From the NCBI GenBank assembly GCA_947494975.1, contig CANLXA010000004.1, positions 277,001 through 341,000 on the forward strand: a stretch of 64,000 nucleotides of DNA. Direction: 5' to 3'. How positions within the stretch are numbered: the stretch's first letter is position 1; each line of letters opens with the position of its first letter. This document shows positions 19,285 through 26,500 of the stretch, one piece after another. The notes beneath the pieces were generated by a model. The model saw only the letters and a list, made by a program, of their open reading frames with translations, did not search any database and was not told the origin of the DNA. The DNA comes from an uncultured Roseicyclus sp. (GTDB lineage Bacteria; Pseudomonadota; Alphaproteobacteria; Rhodobacterales; Rhodobacteraceae). Position numbers and translations under genes: made by a program.

Positions 19285-19917
19285 ATGATCCGCCCTGTCC
19301 TGACCGCCATAGCCGCCCTTGCCACTGCCACTGCCCCTGCCTTTGCCGGTGGCGACGTGCCCAACCCCGCCCCGCCGCCTGTGATCGTGCCCGTTGCGGC
19401 CGAGCAGGACTGGACCGGGTTCTACGCCGGCGGGCAGTTCGACTATATCGCCAGTGCCGAAAACAGCGCCTCGTCCATCGGCTTCCTCACCTCTTTTACC
19501 GGCCATCTCACGGGTGTTTTCGCGGGCTATCGTTACGATTTCGGTGATATCGTTGTGGGCGGCGAGATCGACTACATGGTCGGCACCTACGACGTGGATC
19601 GCATTTCTCCCAGCATCCTTCTTCTGTCACCCACCCAGGAGGTCGAGCTGCTGCGCGTTGGCGGTGAACTCGGTTACGATTTCGGCGATGTGCTGGTCTA
19701 TGGCACTGCGGGCTATGCCCATATCACCATGGACACAGGCGCCGGCATCAATGACGGGCCGGGCATGTTCTACGGGCTGGGCGTCGACTACCGGGTGAGT
19801 GACCGGGTCACGGTTGGGGCCGAGCTTCTCCAGCACCATTTCAGCGATTTCCCCACGGCAACCGCACTGGATCATGATCTGCTGACCTTTGGGGTGAATT
19901 TCGCCATTACTTTCTGA
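19285..19917 (+). CDS. small outer-membrane beta-barrel protein, second copy
   Basis: A 210-residue paralogue of the preceding barrel protein. It has a signal peptide (MIRPVLTAIAALATATAPAFA), a short Pro-rich linker (PNPAPPPVIVP) and then barrel strands (DWTGFYAGGQFDYIA, GVFAGYRYDFGDIVVGGEIDYMVG, GELGYDFGDVLVYGTAGYAHI), ending FGVNFAITF with the C-terminal Phe recognised by the barrel-assembly machinery. Expression may be controlled by the inverted repeat directly upstream. Confidence 0.87.
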   Translation: MIRPVLTAIAALATATAPAFAGGDVPNPAPPPVIVPVAAEQDWTGFYAGGQFDYIASAENSASSIGFLTSFTGHLTGVFAGYRYDFGDIVVGGEIDYMVGTYDVDRISPSILLLSPTQEVELLRVGGELGYDFGDVLVYGTAGYAHITMDTGAGINDGPGMFYGLGVDYRVSDRVTVGAELLQHHFSDFPTATALDHDLLTFGVNFAITF

Positions 19918-19926
19918 TCGGTCCCG

Positions 19927-20793
19927 CTAGCGCCCCGGAATTTCGCCCCGTTTGCCTGACAGCGTCCAGCCGTCGATGACATCCAGCGCGTCCTGCGCCG
20001 TTTCCACGAAGCGAAAAAGGTTGAGGTCGTCGGCGGATATGGTCCCGGCGCGGACCAGCGCATCCCAGTTCACCACCTCGCGCCAAAACGCTTCCCCGAA
20101 CAGGAGCACCGGCACCTGTTCCATGCGCCCCGTCTGGATCAGCGTGAGCGCCTCGAACAACTCATCCATGGTGCCGAACCCGCCGGGGAAGACGGCAATC
20201 GCTTTGGCACGCAGCAGGAAGTGCATCTTGCGGATGCCGAAATAGTGGAAGTTGAAGCACAGCTCCGGCGTGACGTAATGGTTCGGTTCCTGCTCATGGG
20301 GCAACACGATGTTGAGCCCGATGGAGCATCCGCCCGCATCCATCGCGCCCCGGTTTCCGGCCTCCATCACACCCGGCCCGCCGCCGGTGACCACCACGTT
20401 CTCTGTGCAATTCGTCTCCACGCTGCGCTCGGTGATCACGCGCGCGAATTCGCGGGCCTCCTCATAATATTTCGACATGTCCCGCAGGGTGTCGCTCCGC
20501 GCGTCGTCGCGATCTTCGGGGCGCGGAATGCGCGCGCCGCCGAAGAGCACGATGGTCGACGTGATGCCGCGCTCATCCAGCCCCAATTGCGGCTTCAGCA
20601 ATTCCAGTTGCAGCCGCACCGGGCGCAATTCGTCCCGGCACAGGAAATCGGGATCGGCAAAGGCAAGGCGATAGGCGGGCGATTGGGCCTGCGGGGTGTT
20701 GGGAAGGTGCTGCGCATATTCGATGTCCTGATGGGCGTTTCGAAATGGCTTGCGGTCGTCTTTCATAGGGGCGCGCTCCGGGCGTTGGTTCAT
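19927..20793 (-). CDS. LOG family protein (TIGR00730-type)
   Basis: Rossmann-fold protein of the LOG family, whose members release cytokinin-type bases from nucleotide monophosphates or hydrolyse nucleotides. The 288 residues carry both family motifs, GGGPGVMEAGNRGA and PGGFGTMDELFEAL. It is about 90 residues longer than short LOG enzymes, with an N-terminal extension (YAQHLPNTPQAQSPAYRLAFADPDF) seen in the longer bacterial subgroup. Older databases mislabel such proteins as lysine decarboxylase. It converges on the second barrel gene. Confidence 0.88.
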   Translation of the reverse strand: MNQRPERAPMKDDRKPFRNAHQDIEYAQHLPNTPQAQSPAYRLAFADPDFLCRDELRPVRLQLELLKPQLGLDERGITSTIVLFGGARIPRPEDRDDARSDTLRDMSKYYEEAREFARVITERSVETNCTENVVVTGGGPGVMEAGNRGAMDAGGCSIGLNIVLPHEQEPNHYVTPELCFNFHYFGIRKMHFLLRAKAIAVFPGGFGTMDELFEALTLIQTGRMEQVPVLLFGEAFWREVVNWDALVRAGTISADDLNLFRFVETAQDALDVIDGWTLSGKRGEIPGR

Positions 20794-21093
20794 GGGACCC
20801 TAGCCCGCCCCCGCCGCCCTGACCACGCGAAAAGGCCCACAACGGCAACGGGATGGGCCCGCAATATGCAGGGCTGAACCGTCAAGGCGGCGCGCGCGGG
20901 CGAGGCCCGCGCCTGCCGATCGGGCGAAGACGGGCGTCTGGGGTATGCCCGCCGAACGGCTTCCTGTCGCTGACCCGTCCCCGGGGGTGCCGAAACGGCC
21001 GGTTCGCGTCATACTGCATATGCGGTAGGACGGTCGTGAACGCGGAGTGCTAAGGTGGCTCACACCTCAACAAAGCCCATCGGGCGGCGATAC
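20794..21093. other. intergenic region between LOG gene and LuxR-type gene
   Basis: This 300-base gap between divergent genes has no convincing ORF. It holds a very GC-rich hairpin (GCGCGGGC / GCCCGCGC around GAG, 20894-20912) without a T tract, and the palindrome at 21012-21027 listed separately. Confidence 0.5.
21012..21027. promoter_or_regulatory. 16-bp near-perfect palindrome upstream of the LuxR-type gene
   Basis: TACTGCATATGCGGTA reads the same on both strands except for one mismatched pair, and lies about 70 bases before the regulator's start codon. A protein operator is likely; an autoregulatory site for the LuxR-type protein is possible. The word ATACTG also occurs in the upstream regions of two other genes in this window. 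Confidence 0.4.
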
Positions 21094-22806
21094 ATGTCCG
21101 ACAAACTGAACGCCGTGGTCGAGGCTGCGGCCACCGATCCTTTCAAGTTTGATGAGCTCGTGACCACCTGGAATCACGTCTTCGAGACGGAGTCCCTTGC
21201 CGCCGTGACGCCCGAGCTGGACCGGGCCGTCGACACTGCCTTGATGGCGATCAACTCGGCCGAGGACAGCGACGTGATCGGCCCCCGCCTGCGCCAATTG
21301 CTCAACGCCATGCCGCATTCCAGTTTCGCCGTGCGCGCCGACGGGATCGTCACGGCGATGAACGAGATGGCGATGGGGCGGCTCGATTTCGATCCCGGCG
21401 ATCATGTCGATACGATCGGATACGCGCTGGACCGCGCCGAGCCGCTGGGAGAGGTGATCCGGCGCGCGCTCGATCCGCGCAACAATACGGGCGGCGAGGT
21501 TGCGCTTCACAAGGCGGTGCATCTGGACACCGACCGCTCCGCCACGCTTGCGGTGATCCCGTCGACGGATGGCGATGAGGGCGTGCGCAGCGCCTTGGTG
21601 TTCATCATCGATCCGGTCTGGCGCGCCGATGTGGCGGCCCTGATGATGCGGGCCTACCAGTTGACGGAGGCGGAGGCGGAAGTTCTGGCCGCCTTTCTGG
21701 AAGGGTATGACCTGCGGGAGATCGCGGCCATGCGTGAAAGGTCCCCGGCCACGGTCCGCACCCAGTTCCAGACGATCATGAACAAGGCCGGGGCCTCGTC
21801 ACAGGCCGAGCTGATGCGCAACACGCTCGCGATTTCGCAATTCTTTCAGGATGTCGAGCCGGTGGCCCAGGTCGCCAGCCATCCCTATCGCAAACGGTTC
21901 GACCTCCTTGGCGCAGGCGGCCGCGGGATCGACGTCACGTTGGCCGGTGATCTGTCGGGCCGGTTGATCGTCTACATCCCCGACACGACACAGTGCCTGT
22001 TCCCCGCCGCCGTGGAGGCGCGGTTTCACGCCGCGGGCCTCTGCGTCGCCAGCCTGTGCCGCCCGGGATGCGGCCGCACGGATCCGCCAGCCGCCGGGCA
22101 GGATTACAATGCCTGCCTCGCCGCCGATATCCGGACGCTGCAAAACCAGTTGGGCAGCGACCGTGCGGTTCTCTGGGCGCATAACACGTCCTCGACCTTC
22201 GCCTATGCCGTGGGCGGGCTGATCCCCGATCACCTGAGCCGGATCGTCATCCAATCCACCCTGGTGCCCGCGCCGTTCTTCGATGCGACCAAGGTCCGCT
22301 CGCCCTGGGTGGCGGCCCTGATGCGGGCGATCCACAAGTCACCGGGCATGTACCGGCTGGTGATCCGTGCCGCGATCCGCGCCTGGAAGGCGATGGGCAC
22401 GCGGCGGCTCTTTGCGATGCAGTTGCGCGGGCATGAGCCCGATGTGACCACCGCCACGACGGCGGAAAACGTGGCCGAATTCGACCACGCCGTGCGGACC
22501 TGCCTGGCCCAGGGGTTCGATTATGCGGTTGTGGCCTTCGACCACGCGATGCGGGATTGGTCCGATTGGGTGCACGCCTGCCCGGTGCCCATCGAGTTGA
22601 TCCAGGGCCACCACGACGGCATCTCGAATATCGAGACCGCGCGCGCCTTTGCGGCGGCGTTCCCTAAGAAACTGACGCTGACCGAGATCCCCGATGGCGG
22701 TTATCTCACGATCCTCACCCACACGGATATCGTTCTGGAATGCCTTGGGCGCGCCGCCGCGCCCAAGGCGACCGAGCCTGCGCTCAGGCCGGTGGCACCA
22801 GCTTGA
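21094..22806 (+). CDS. LuxR-type HTH regulator fused to a degenerate alpha/beta-hydrolase domain
   Basis: A 570-residue fusion. Residues about 60-170 look like a PAS-type sensor (LLNAMPHSSFAVRADGIVTAMNEMA). Residues about 185-248 are a LuxR-type helix-turn-helix (LTEAEAEVLAAFLEGYDLREIA then SPATVRTQFQTIMNKAG). The rest is an alpha/beta-hydrolase fold (YIPDTTQCLFPAAVEARF onward). The nucleophile elbow reads AHNTSS where active enzymes have GxSxG, so Asn replaces Ser (about residue 364), and no clear terminal catalytic His is seen. The domain may therefore sense a ligand. Start chosen at the ATG; a GTG at 21055 would add 13 residues. Confidence 0.8.
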   Translation: MSDKLNAVVEAAATDPFKFDELVTTWNHVFETESLAAVTPELDRAVDTALMAINSAEDSDVIGPRLRQLLNAMPHSSFAVRADGIVTAMNEMAMGRLDFDPGDHVDTIGYALDRAEPLGEVIRRALDPRNNTGGEVALHKAVHLDTDRSATLAVIPSTDGDEGVRSALVFIIDPVWRADVAALMMRAYQLTEAEAEVLAAFLEGYDLREIAAMRERSPATVRTQFQTIMNKAGASSQAELMRNTLAISQFFQDVEPVAQVASHPYRKRFDLLGAGGRGIDVTLAGDLSGRLIVYIPDTTQCLFPAAVEARFHAAGLCVASLCRPGCGRTDPPAAGQDYNACLAADIRTLQNQLGSDRAVLWAHNTSSTFAYAVGGLIPDHLSRIVIQSTLVPAPFFDATKVRSPWVAALMRAIHKSPGMYRLVIRAAIRAWKAMGTRRLFAMQLRGHEPDVTTATTAENVAEFDHAVRTCLAQGFDYAVVAFDHAMRDWSDWVHACPVPIELIQGHHDGISNIETARAFAAAFPKKLTLTEIPDGGYLTILTHTDIVLECLGRAAAPKATEPALRPVAPA

Positions 22807-23638
22807 TCTTCAGGTCGACCATCGGCACCAGAACCTCCATCGGGCCGGTCATCCCGCCGCTCTCCTGTTCGACCTCGACCCTGTAGCCCAGCGCCACGGC
22901 CAGCAGGATCGCCACGCCCAACGTCATCAGGAAAACGCTGGCGGCAAACGCCATGGGCGCGGCCACGAACAGGATGAATATGATGGCGACATTCGCGATC
23001 AGCACCTCGACGGCCGGGTTCACCTGGAGGGTCTCGCTGTTCGGATCGATGCCGATCATGCTGCAAGCGATCTCGCGCATCGCAGCATAATCCAGCGCGC
23101 CGTTCTTGAACGGCATCTTCGCGCCCGCCGGAAAGGCATCGGAAAACCGGATGGTGATGGCGGTTCCCGCCTCGGCCAGATCCTTGATCTTGGTCCAGAT
23201 CTCATCGGGGCTGTCATTCAGGCGGATCGACGTGCCGTTGATATTCATGATCTCCGGAAGGGCCGGGCCGGCGCCTTGCCACGGCACCACCAGCGGCACC
23301 TCGACCGAGTCGCTGACATAGGGAAACGGGCCGGTCATGGTCTGGCCGGTGGCCGGGTCCTCGATGCTCATCATGAATATGGGCAGGTCGGTCGGGTCGG
23401 GTGTGGTCACGCGGCCGCCGAACGGCAGACGCACGGTCTTGGTATCCTGCCAGTCCTTCGCCGCGCGGCGGTTGAAGCGCCCGGCGGAATTTGCGGTTGT
23501 CGAGACAAGCGTATCGTCGCCCGACACGTCGTCGTCCCAGATGCGTATCTTTGCACCGGCGACGGGCTGATTGGCACCGCCGGGGCCGGGAAGATAGGTC
23601 ACACGACCACGGAAACGGGGTTTTGGGGGAATAGCCAT
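22784..23638 (-). CDS. uncharacterised membrane protein with N-terminal beta domain
   Basis: A 284-residue protein that I do not recognise. The first 100 residues (PKPRFRGRVTYLPGPG, AKIRIWDDD, TTANSAGRFNRR) resemble a transthyretin-like or Cna-B-like beta sandwich of the kind that decorates surface proteins. Residues about 215-255 form two closely spaced hydrophobic helices (VLIANVAIIFILFVAAPMA and FLMTLGVAILLAVALGY), followed by a short tail. There is no classical signal peptide. The ATG at 23638 has an agagga site. The stop overlaps the end of the convergent LuxR-type gene by 23 bases. Confidence 0.55.
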   Translation of the reverse strand: MAIPPKPRFRGRVTYLPGPGGANQPVAGAKIRIWDDDVSGDDTLVSTTANSAGRFNRRAAKDWQDTKTVRLPFGGRVTTPDPTDLPIFMMSIEDPATGQTMTGPFPYVSDSVEVPLVVPWQGAGPALPEIMNINGTSIRLNDSPDEIWTKIKDLAEAGTAITIRFSDAFPAGAKMPFKNGALDYAAMREIACSMIGIDPNSETLQVNPAVEVLIANVAIIFILFVAAPMAFAASVFLMTLGVAILLAVALGYRVEVEQESGGMTGPMEVLVPMVDLKIKLVPPA

Positions 23639-23723
23639 CGGGAAAATCCTCTTCGAGTAATGAAAACGCGCGATGAAAAAGGAAGGGGTCGCGCCCTGGC
23701 AGGGTCCCCCAAGCCCGGCGCGG

Positions 23724-23749
23724 GCGCATACTGTATTTGCTGTATGCGC
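23724..23749. promoter_or_regulatory. 26-bp perfect palindromic site in the divergent promoter region
   Basis: GCGCATAC (23724-23731) and GTATGCGC (23742-23749) are perfect inverted repeats around TGTATTTGCT. The site is centred in the 181-base gap between the uncharacterised membrane protein and dapD. It looks like a dimeric repressor or activator site that could control either gene; which regulator binds is unknown. Confidence 0.5.
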
Positions 23750-23819
23750 GGCAGATTGTTGCCTCACCCCGCGTCAGGGCCTATAGGCGGGCAAACACGC
23801 GCCAGACAGGGGAATACAG

Positions 23820-24647
23820 ATGTCCAACGCCGCACTCGAGTCCGCCATCGAAGCCGCGTGGGAGGCCCGCGACACGATTACACCGGCCACCAAAGGGGAG
23901 ACCCGGGACGCCATCGAAGACACGCTGAACGCGCTGGATGGCGGCACATTGCGCGTGGCGGAACGTCAGGACAGCGGCGATTGGCATGTGAACCAATGGG
24001 CGAAGAAGGCGGTGCTGCTCGGCTTCCGGCTCAAGGATATGGAGATGCAGGGCGGCTCGGCCCAGGGCGGCAGCTGGTGGGACAAGGTTGACAGCAAATG
24101 GGCCACTTGGGGGGAGAATGAGTGGGGCGCCGCGGGCTTCCGTGCCGTGCCCAACTGCGTGGTGCGCAAGTCGGCCTATATCGCGCCCGGCGTCGTCCTG
24201 ATGCCGTCCTTCGTGAACCTTGGCGCTTACGTGGACAGCGGCACGATGGTCGACACCTGGGCCACCGTCGGCTCCTGCGCGCAGATCGGCAAGAACGTGC
24301 ACCTGTCGGGCGGCGTCGGCATCGGCGGCGTGCTGGAACCGATGCAGGCGGGGCCAACCATCATCGAGGACAATTGCTTCATCGGCGCACGCTCCGAAGT
24401 GGTCGAGGGCTGCATCGTCCGCGAAGGCTCGGTGCTGGGCATGGGCGTGTTCATCGGCCAATCCACCAAGATCGTGGATCGTGAGACGGGTGAGGTCATC
24501 TATGGCGAGGTGCCGTCGGGCTCTGTCGTTGTGGCCGGGTCGATGCCGTCGAAGAACGGCGTGAACCTCTACTGCGCGGTGATCGTGAAGCGGGTGGATG
24601 AGCGGACCCGTTCCAAGACGTCGATCAACGAGTTGTTGCGCGACTGA
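23820..24647 (+). CDS. dapD: tetrahydrodipicolinate N-succinyltransferase
   Basis: Catalyses the succinyl-CoA-dependent step of the lysine/diaminopimelate pathway. The 275-residue protein has an N-terminal helical domain and a left-handed parallel beta-helix made of hexapeptide repeats ([41 protein letters not shown]), with the conserved [19 protein letters not shown] block (here [12 protein letters not shown]). An aggggaa ribosome-binding site precedes the ATG. The next pathway-related gene, dapE, lies 3.7 kb downstream rather than adjacent. Confidence 0.96.
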   Translation: MSNAALESAIEAAWEARDTITPATKGETRDAIEDTLNALDGGTLRVAERQDSGDWHVNQWAKKAVLLGFRLKDMEMQGGSAQGGSWWDKVDSKWATWGENEWGAAGFRAVPNCVVRKSAYIAPGVVLMPSFVNLGAYVDSGTMVDTWATVGSCAQIGKNVHLSGGVGIGGVLEPMQAGPTIIEDNCFIGARSEVVEGCIVREGSVLGMGVFIGQSTKIVDRETGEVIYGEVPSGSVVVAGSMPSKNGVNLYCAVIVKRVDERTRSKTSINELLRD

Positions 24648-24778
24648 CTTGCCTCGGGCCGTTGATCGCGACGGCTCGCCACCCAAAGATTTTCGCCGCT
24701 GACGTCCACGTCGCGTTGTTCCCCTTGCGGAAGGTGCGGGACTCGTCCGATCCTTCGGACAATGACAGGAGAGTGAAT

Positions 24779-25030
24779 ATGCAAGGTCTTGGGTTGTTGG
24801 CCGCCATCATCGTCGGTGGCCTTGCGGGGTGGATCGGCTCCCGCATCATGGGTGCGAATACGGGGCTTTTCGTGAATATCGGCCTCGGGATACTCGGCGC
24901 GGTGGTCGCCAACTTCCTGCTGCGCCTCATCGGCATCAGCGCCTCACCCACCTGGATCGCGCAGGGCGCGGTCGGGTTGCTCGGGGCCTGCATCCTGATC
25001 GCGGGCTGGCGGATGATCCGCGGCAAGTAG
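24779..25030 (+). CDS. GlsB/YeaQ/YmgE-family membrane protein
   Basis: An 83-residue, very hydrophobic, glycine-rich protein with three helices (LGLLAAIIVGGLAGWIGSRIM, LFVNIGLGILGAVVANFLL and a third ending AGWRMIRGK). This is the pattern of the transglycosylase-associated, stress-induced small membrane family. An aggagag site supports the ATG at 24779. A 6-bp inverted repeat (GTCCGA/TCGGAC, 24754-24769) lies in the leader. The exact function of the family is not established. Confidence 0.85.
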   Translation: MQGLGLLAAIIVGGLAGWIGSRIMGANTGLFVNIGLGILGAVVANFLLRLIGISASPTWIAQGAVGLLGACILIAGWRMIRGK

Positions 25031-25091
25031 GCTTGACCGGCCCGACACCGTGGCCTTGACACGGCAGGGCCTCCTGCGCCATCCGCGCCCC

Positions 25092-25463
25092 ATGACCCGA
25101 TCAAAAGAAAAACGCGCATCCGCCGTCTACACGCTGCTGGTCCAGGTGGGCCGCAAGGCCGATGACGGATTGCCCGATGGCGCCACCGGCGCGGGTCTGC
25201 TCTGCTTCGCCGCCGGCGTGGATGAGGCCGAGGCCGTCCGCGAAACCGTGGCCGTCCTCAAACAGGCCGATCTCGCGCCGCTCGACGTCACCGGATATGG
25301 CACGTTGGAGGAGCGCGTGGCGCAGGGGGATGAGATCAGCGACGAAGAGCGCGGCCTGATGGACCGTGCGCGGGCCGAAAACGCCGTGATCGTGGTGCAG
25401 ATGACGCCGTTCTTCGATGATGGCGCGGCAAACGCCGCTACGCCGCCCGCGACGCAGCCGTAA
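25092..25463 (+). CDS. small protein of unknown function
   Basis: A 123-residue soluble protein that I do not recognise. It begins with a basic segment (MTRSKEKRASAVYTLLVQVGRK), followed by an acidic alpha/beta domain (GAGLLCFAAGVDEAEAVRETVAVLKQADLAPLDVTGYGTLEER). The coding bias matches its neighbours, which supports a real gene. Its 3' end overlaps the convergent Hint-domain gene by 26 bases. The pattern of alternating strand and helix could be a small ferredoxin-like fold, but that is only an impression. Confidence 0.55.
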   Translation: MTRSKEKRASAVYTLLVQVGRKADDGLPDGATGAGLLCFAAGVDEAEAVRETVAVLKQADLAPLDVTGYGTLEERVAQGDEISDEERGLMDRARAENAVIVVQMTPFFDDGAANAATPPATQP

Positions 25464-26487
25464 CCAGCGCCCGGGCCGTGGCCCGGTCCAGAAGCGGCAG
25501 GGACGGCGACAGGTCCCGCGCCACTGGTGCGGCCGTCCGGCTGATCCGCGGCCCGCCCTGGGCCAGCACATCGCCCAGATGCGCGGTTTCGATGGGGCAG
25601 CGTTCCACCCGGATACAAGTCGGGTCGTCCAGCATCATGTGGTAGAACACGCGCATCGGTTCGGTGCGGTCGCGCTGCACCGCGCGCCCCGTCATCAGAT
25701 CGACCGCATTGGCCAGAACCGCCTCCGTGCCGCACAGGTAATCGACCACCGGGCCGGTCTGCAAAAGCCGCGTCTGCGGGGTGACCACAAGGTTGCGGGC
25801 CAGCCCGAAATAGGGCGCGCGCAGCCGGATCGGGGCCATGCGCCCCAGGCTCAGCCGGGGCCGCGCCTCGATCCAGCGCAGCGGATGGGCGTCACCCTCG
25901 GCATCCAGGATCAGGTCACCGGGCCGCAGGACATCGACGGGGCGGGGCCCCTCGGGCGTGTCGACCAATGCGCCACTTTCAACACCGGGCAGATCGGCCG
26001 CGGGCACGGCGGAGGACGCAACGGCCGCCACATGGGCGATGGACAGGAACCCGCTGACCCGTGGCAAGGCCTCGGCCAGCGTCGCGATCCGGGCGAGGCC
26101 GGAATGCAGGATCTCCGTCCGATCCTGATCGTAATTGGTAACCTCGAACACCTCCGCGCGCCCTTCCGAGCAGCAGACATAACGGATGCCGACCGTCTCG
26201 CCGGGGCGCATCATCTGTGGCCCGGTGACAAGGTCGATCTCGCCGTGCACCAGCCGCAGGGCGCCGCCCGGCATCAGGTAAAGGCCGATCCCCTCGCCGC
26301 CATCGGAGCCGCCCTGCCAGAGGCGCAGCGGGATCTCCCGCAACGGCAGGCCGCGCCCGCGCTTGGGGACCGGGCGTTGCGGCCCCATCACTTCGAGCTT
26401 CAGGGTCAGCGCCCGAAGCGGCGCATTGCAGGCCATCGGTGGCGCCCGATGCGTGCGCCCGTCACTCCAGATCGCTTGCCATGTCAT
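25438..26487 (-). CDS. Hint-domain protein with degenerate catalytic site
   Basis: A 349-residue protein. The C-terminal half (about residues 180-320) matches the Hint (Hedgehog/intein) domain common in Rhodobacterales: GALVDTPEGPRPVDVLRPGDLILDAEGDAHPLRWIEARPRLS, then LARNLVVTPQTRLLQ. The nucleophile Cys that opens active Hint domains and the His of PQHRVLL are absent (the latter reads PQTRLLQ), so self-cleavage is unlikely. The N-terminal part is a beta-rich region with no recognised family. It lies 13 bases downstream of another, intact Hint gene and probably shares its transcript. Confidence 0.75.
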   Translation of the reverse strand: MTWQAIWSDGRTHRAPPMACNAPLRALTLKLEVMGPQRPVPKRGRGLPLREIPLRLWQGGSDGGEGIGLYLMPGGALRLVHGEIDLVTGPQMMRPGETVGIRYVCCSEGRAEVFEVTNYDQDRTEILHSGLARIATLAEALPRVSGFLSIAHVAAVASSAVPAADLPGVESGALVDTPEGPRPVDVLRPGDLILDAEGDAHPLRWIEARPRLSLGRMAPIRLRAPYFGLARNLVVTPQTRLLQTGPVVDYLCGTEAVLANAVDLMTGRAVQRDRTEPMRVFYHMMLDDPTCIRVERCPIETAHLGDVLAQGGPRISRTAAPVARDLSPSLPLLDRATARALVTAASRAA

Positions 26488-26500
26488 CGTCCGTGCCCCG

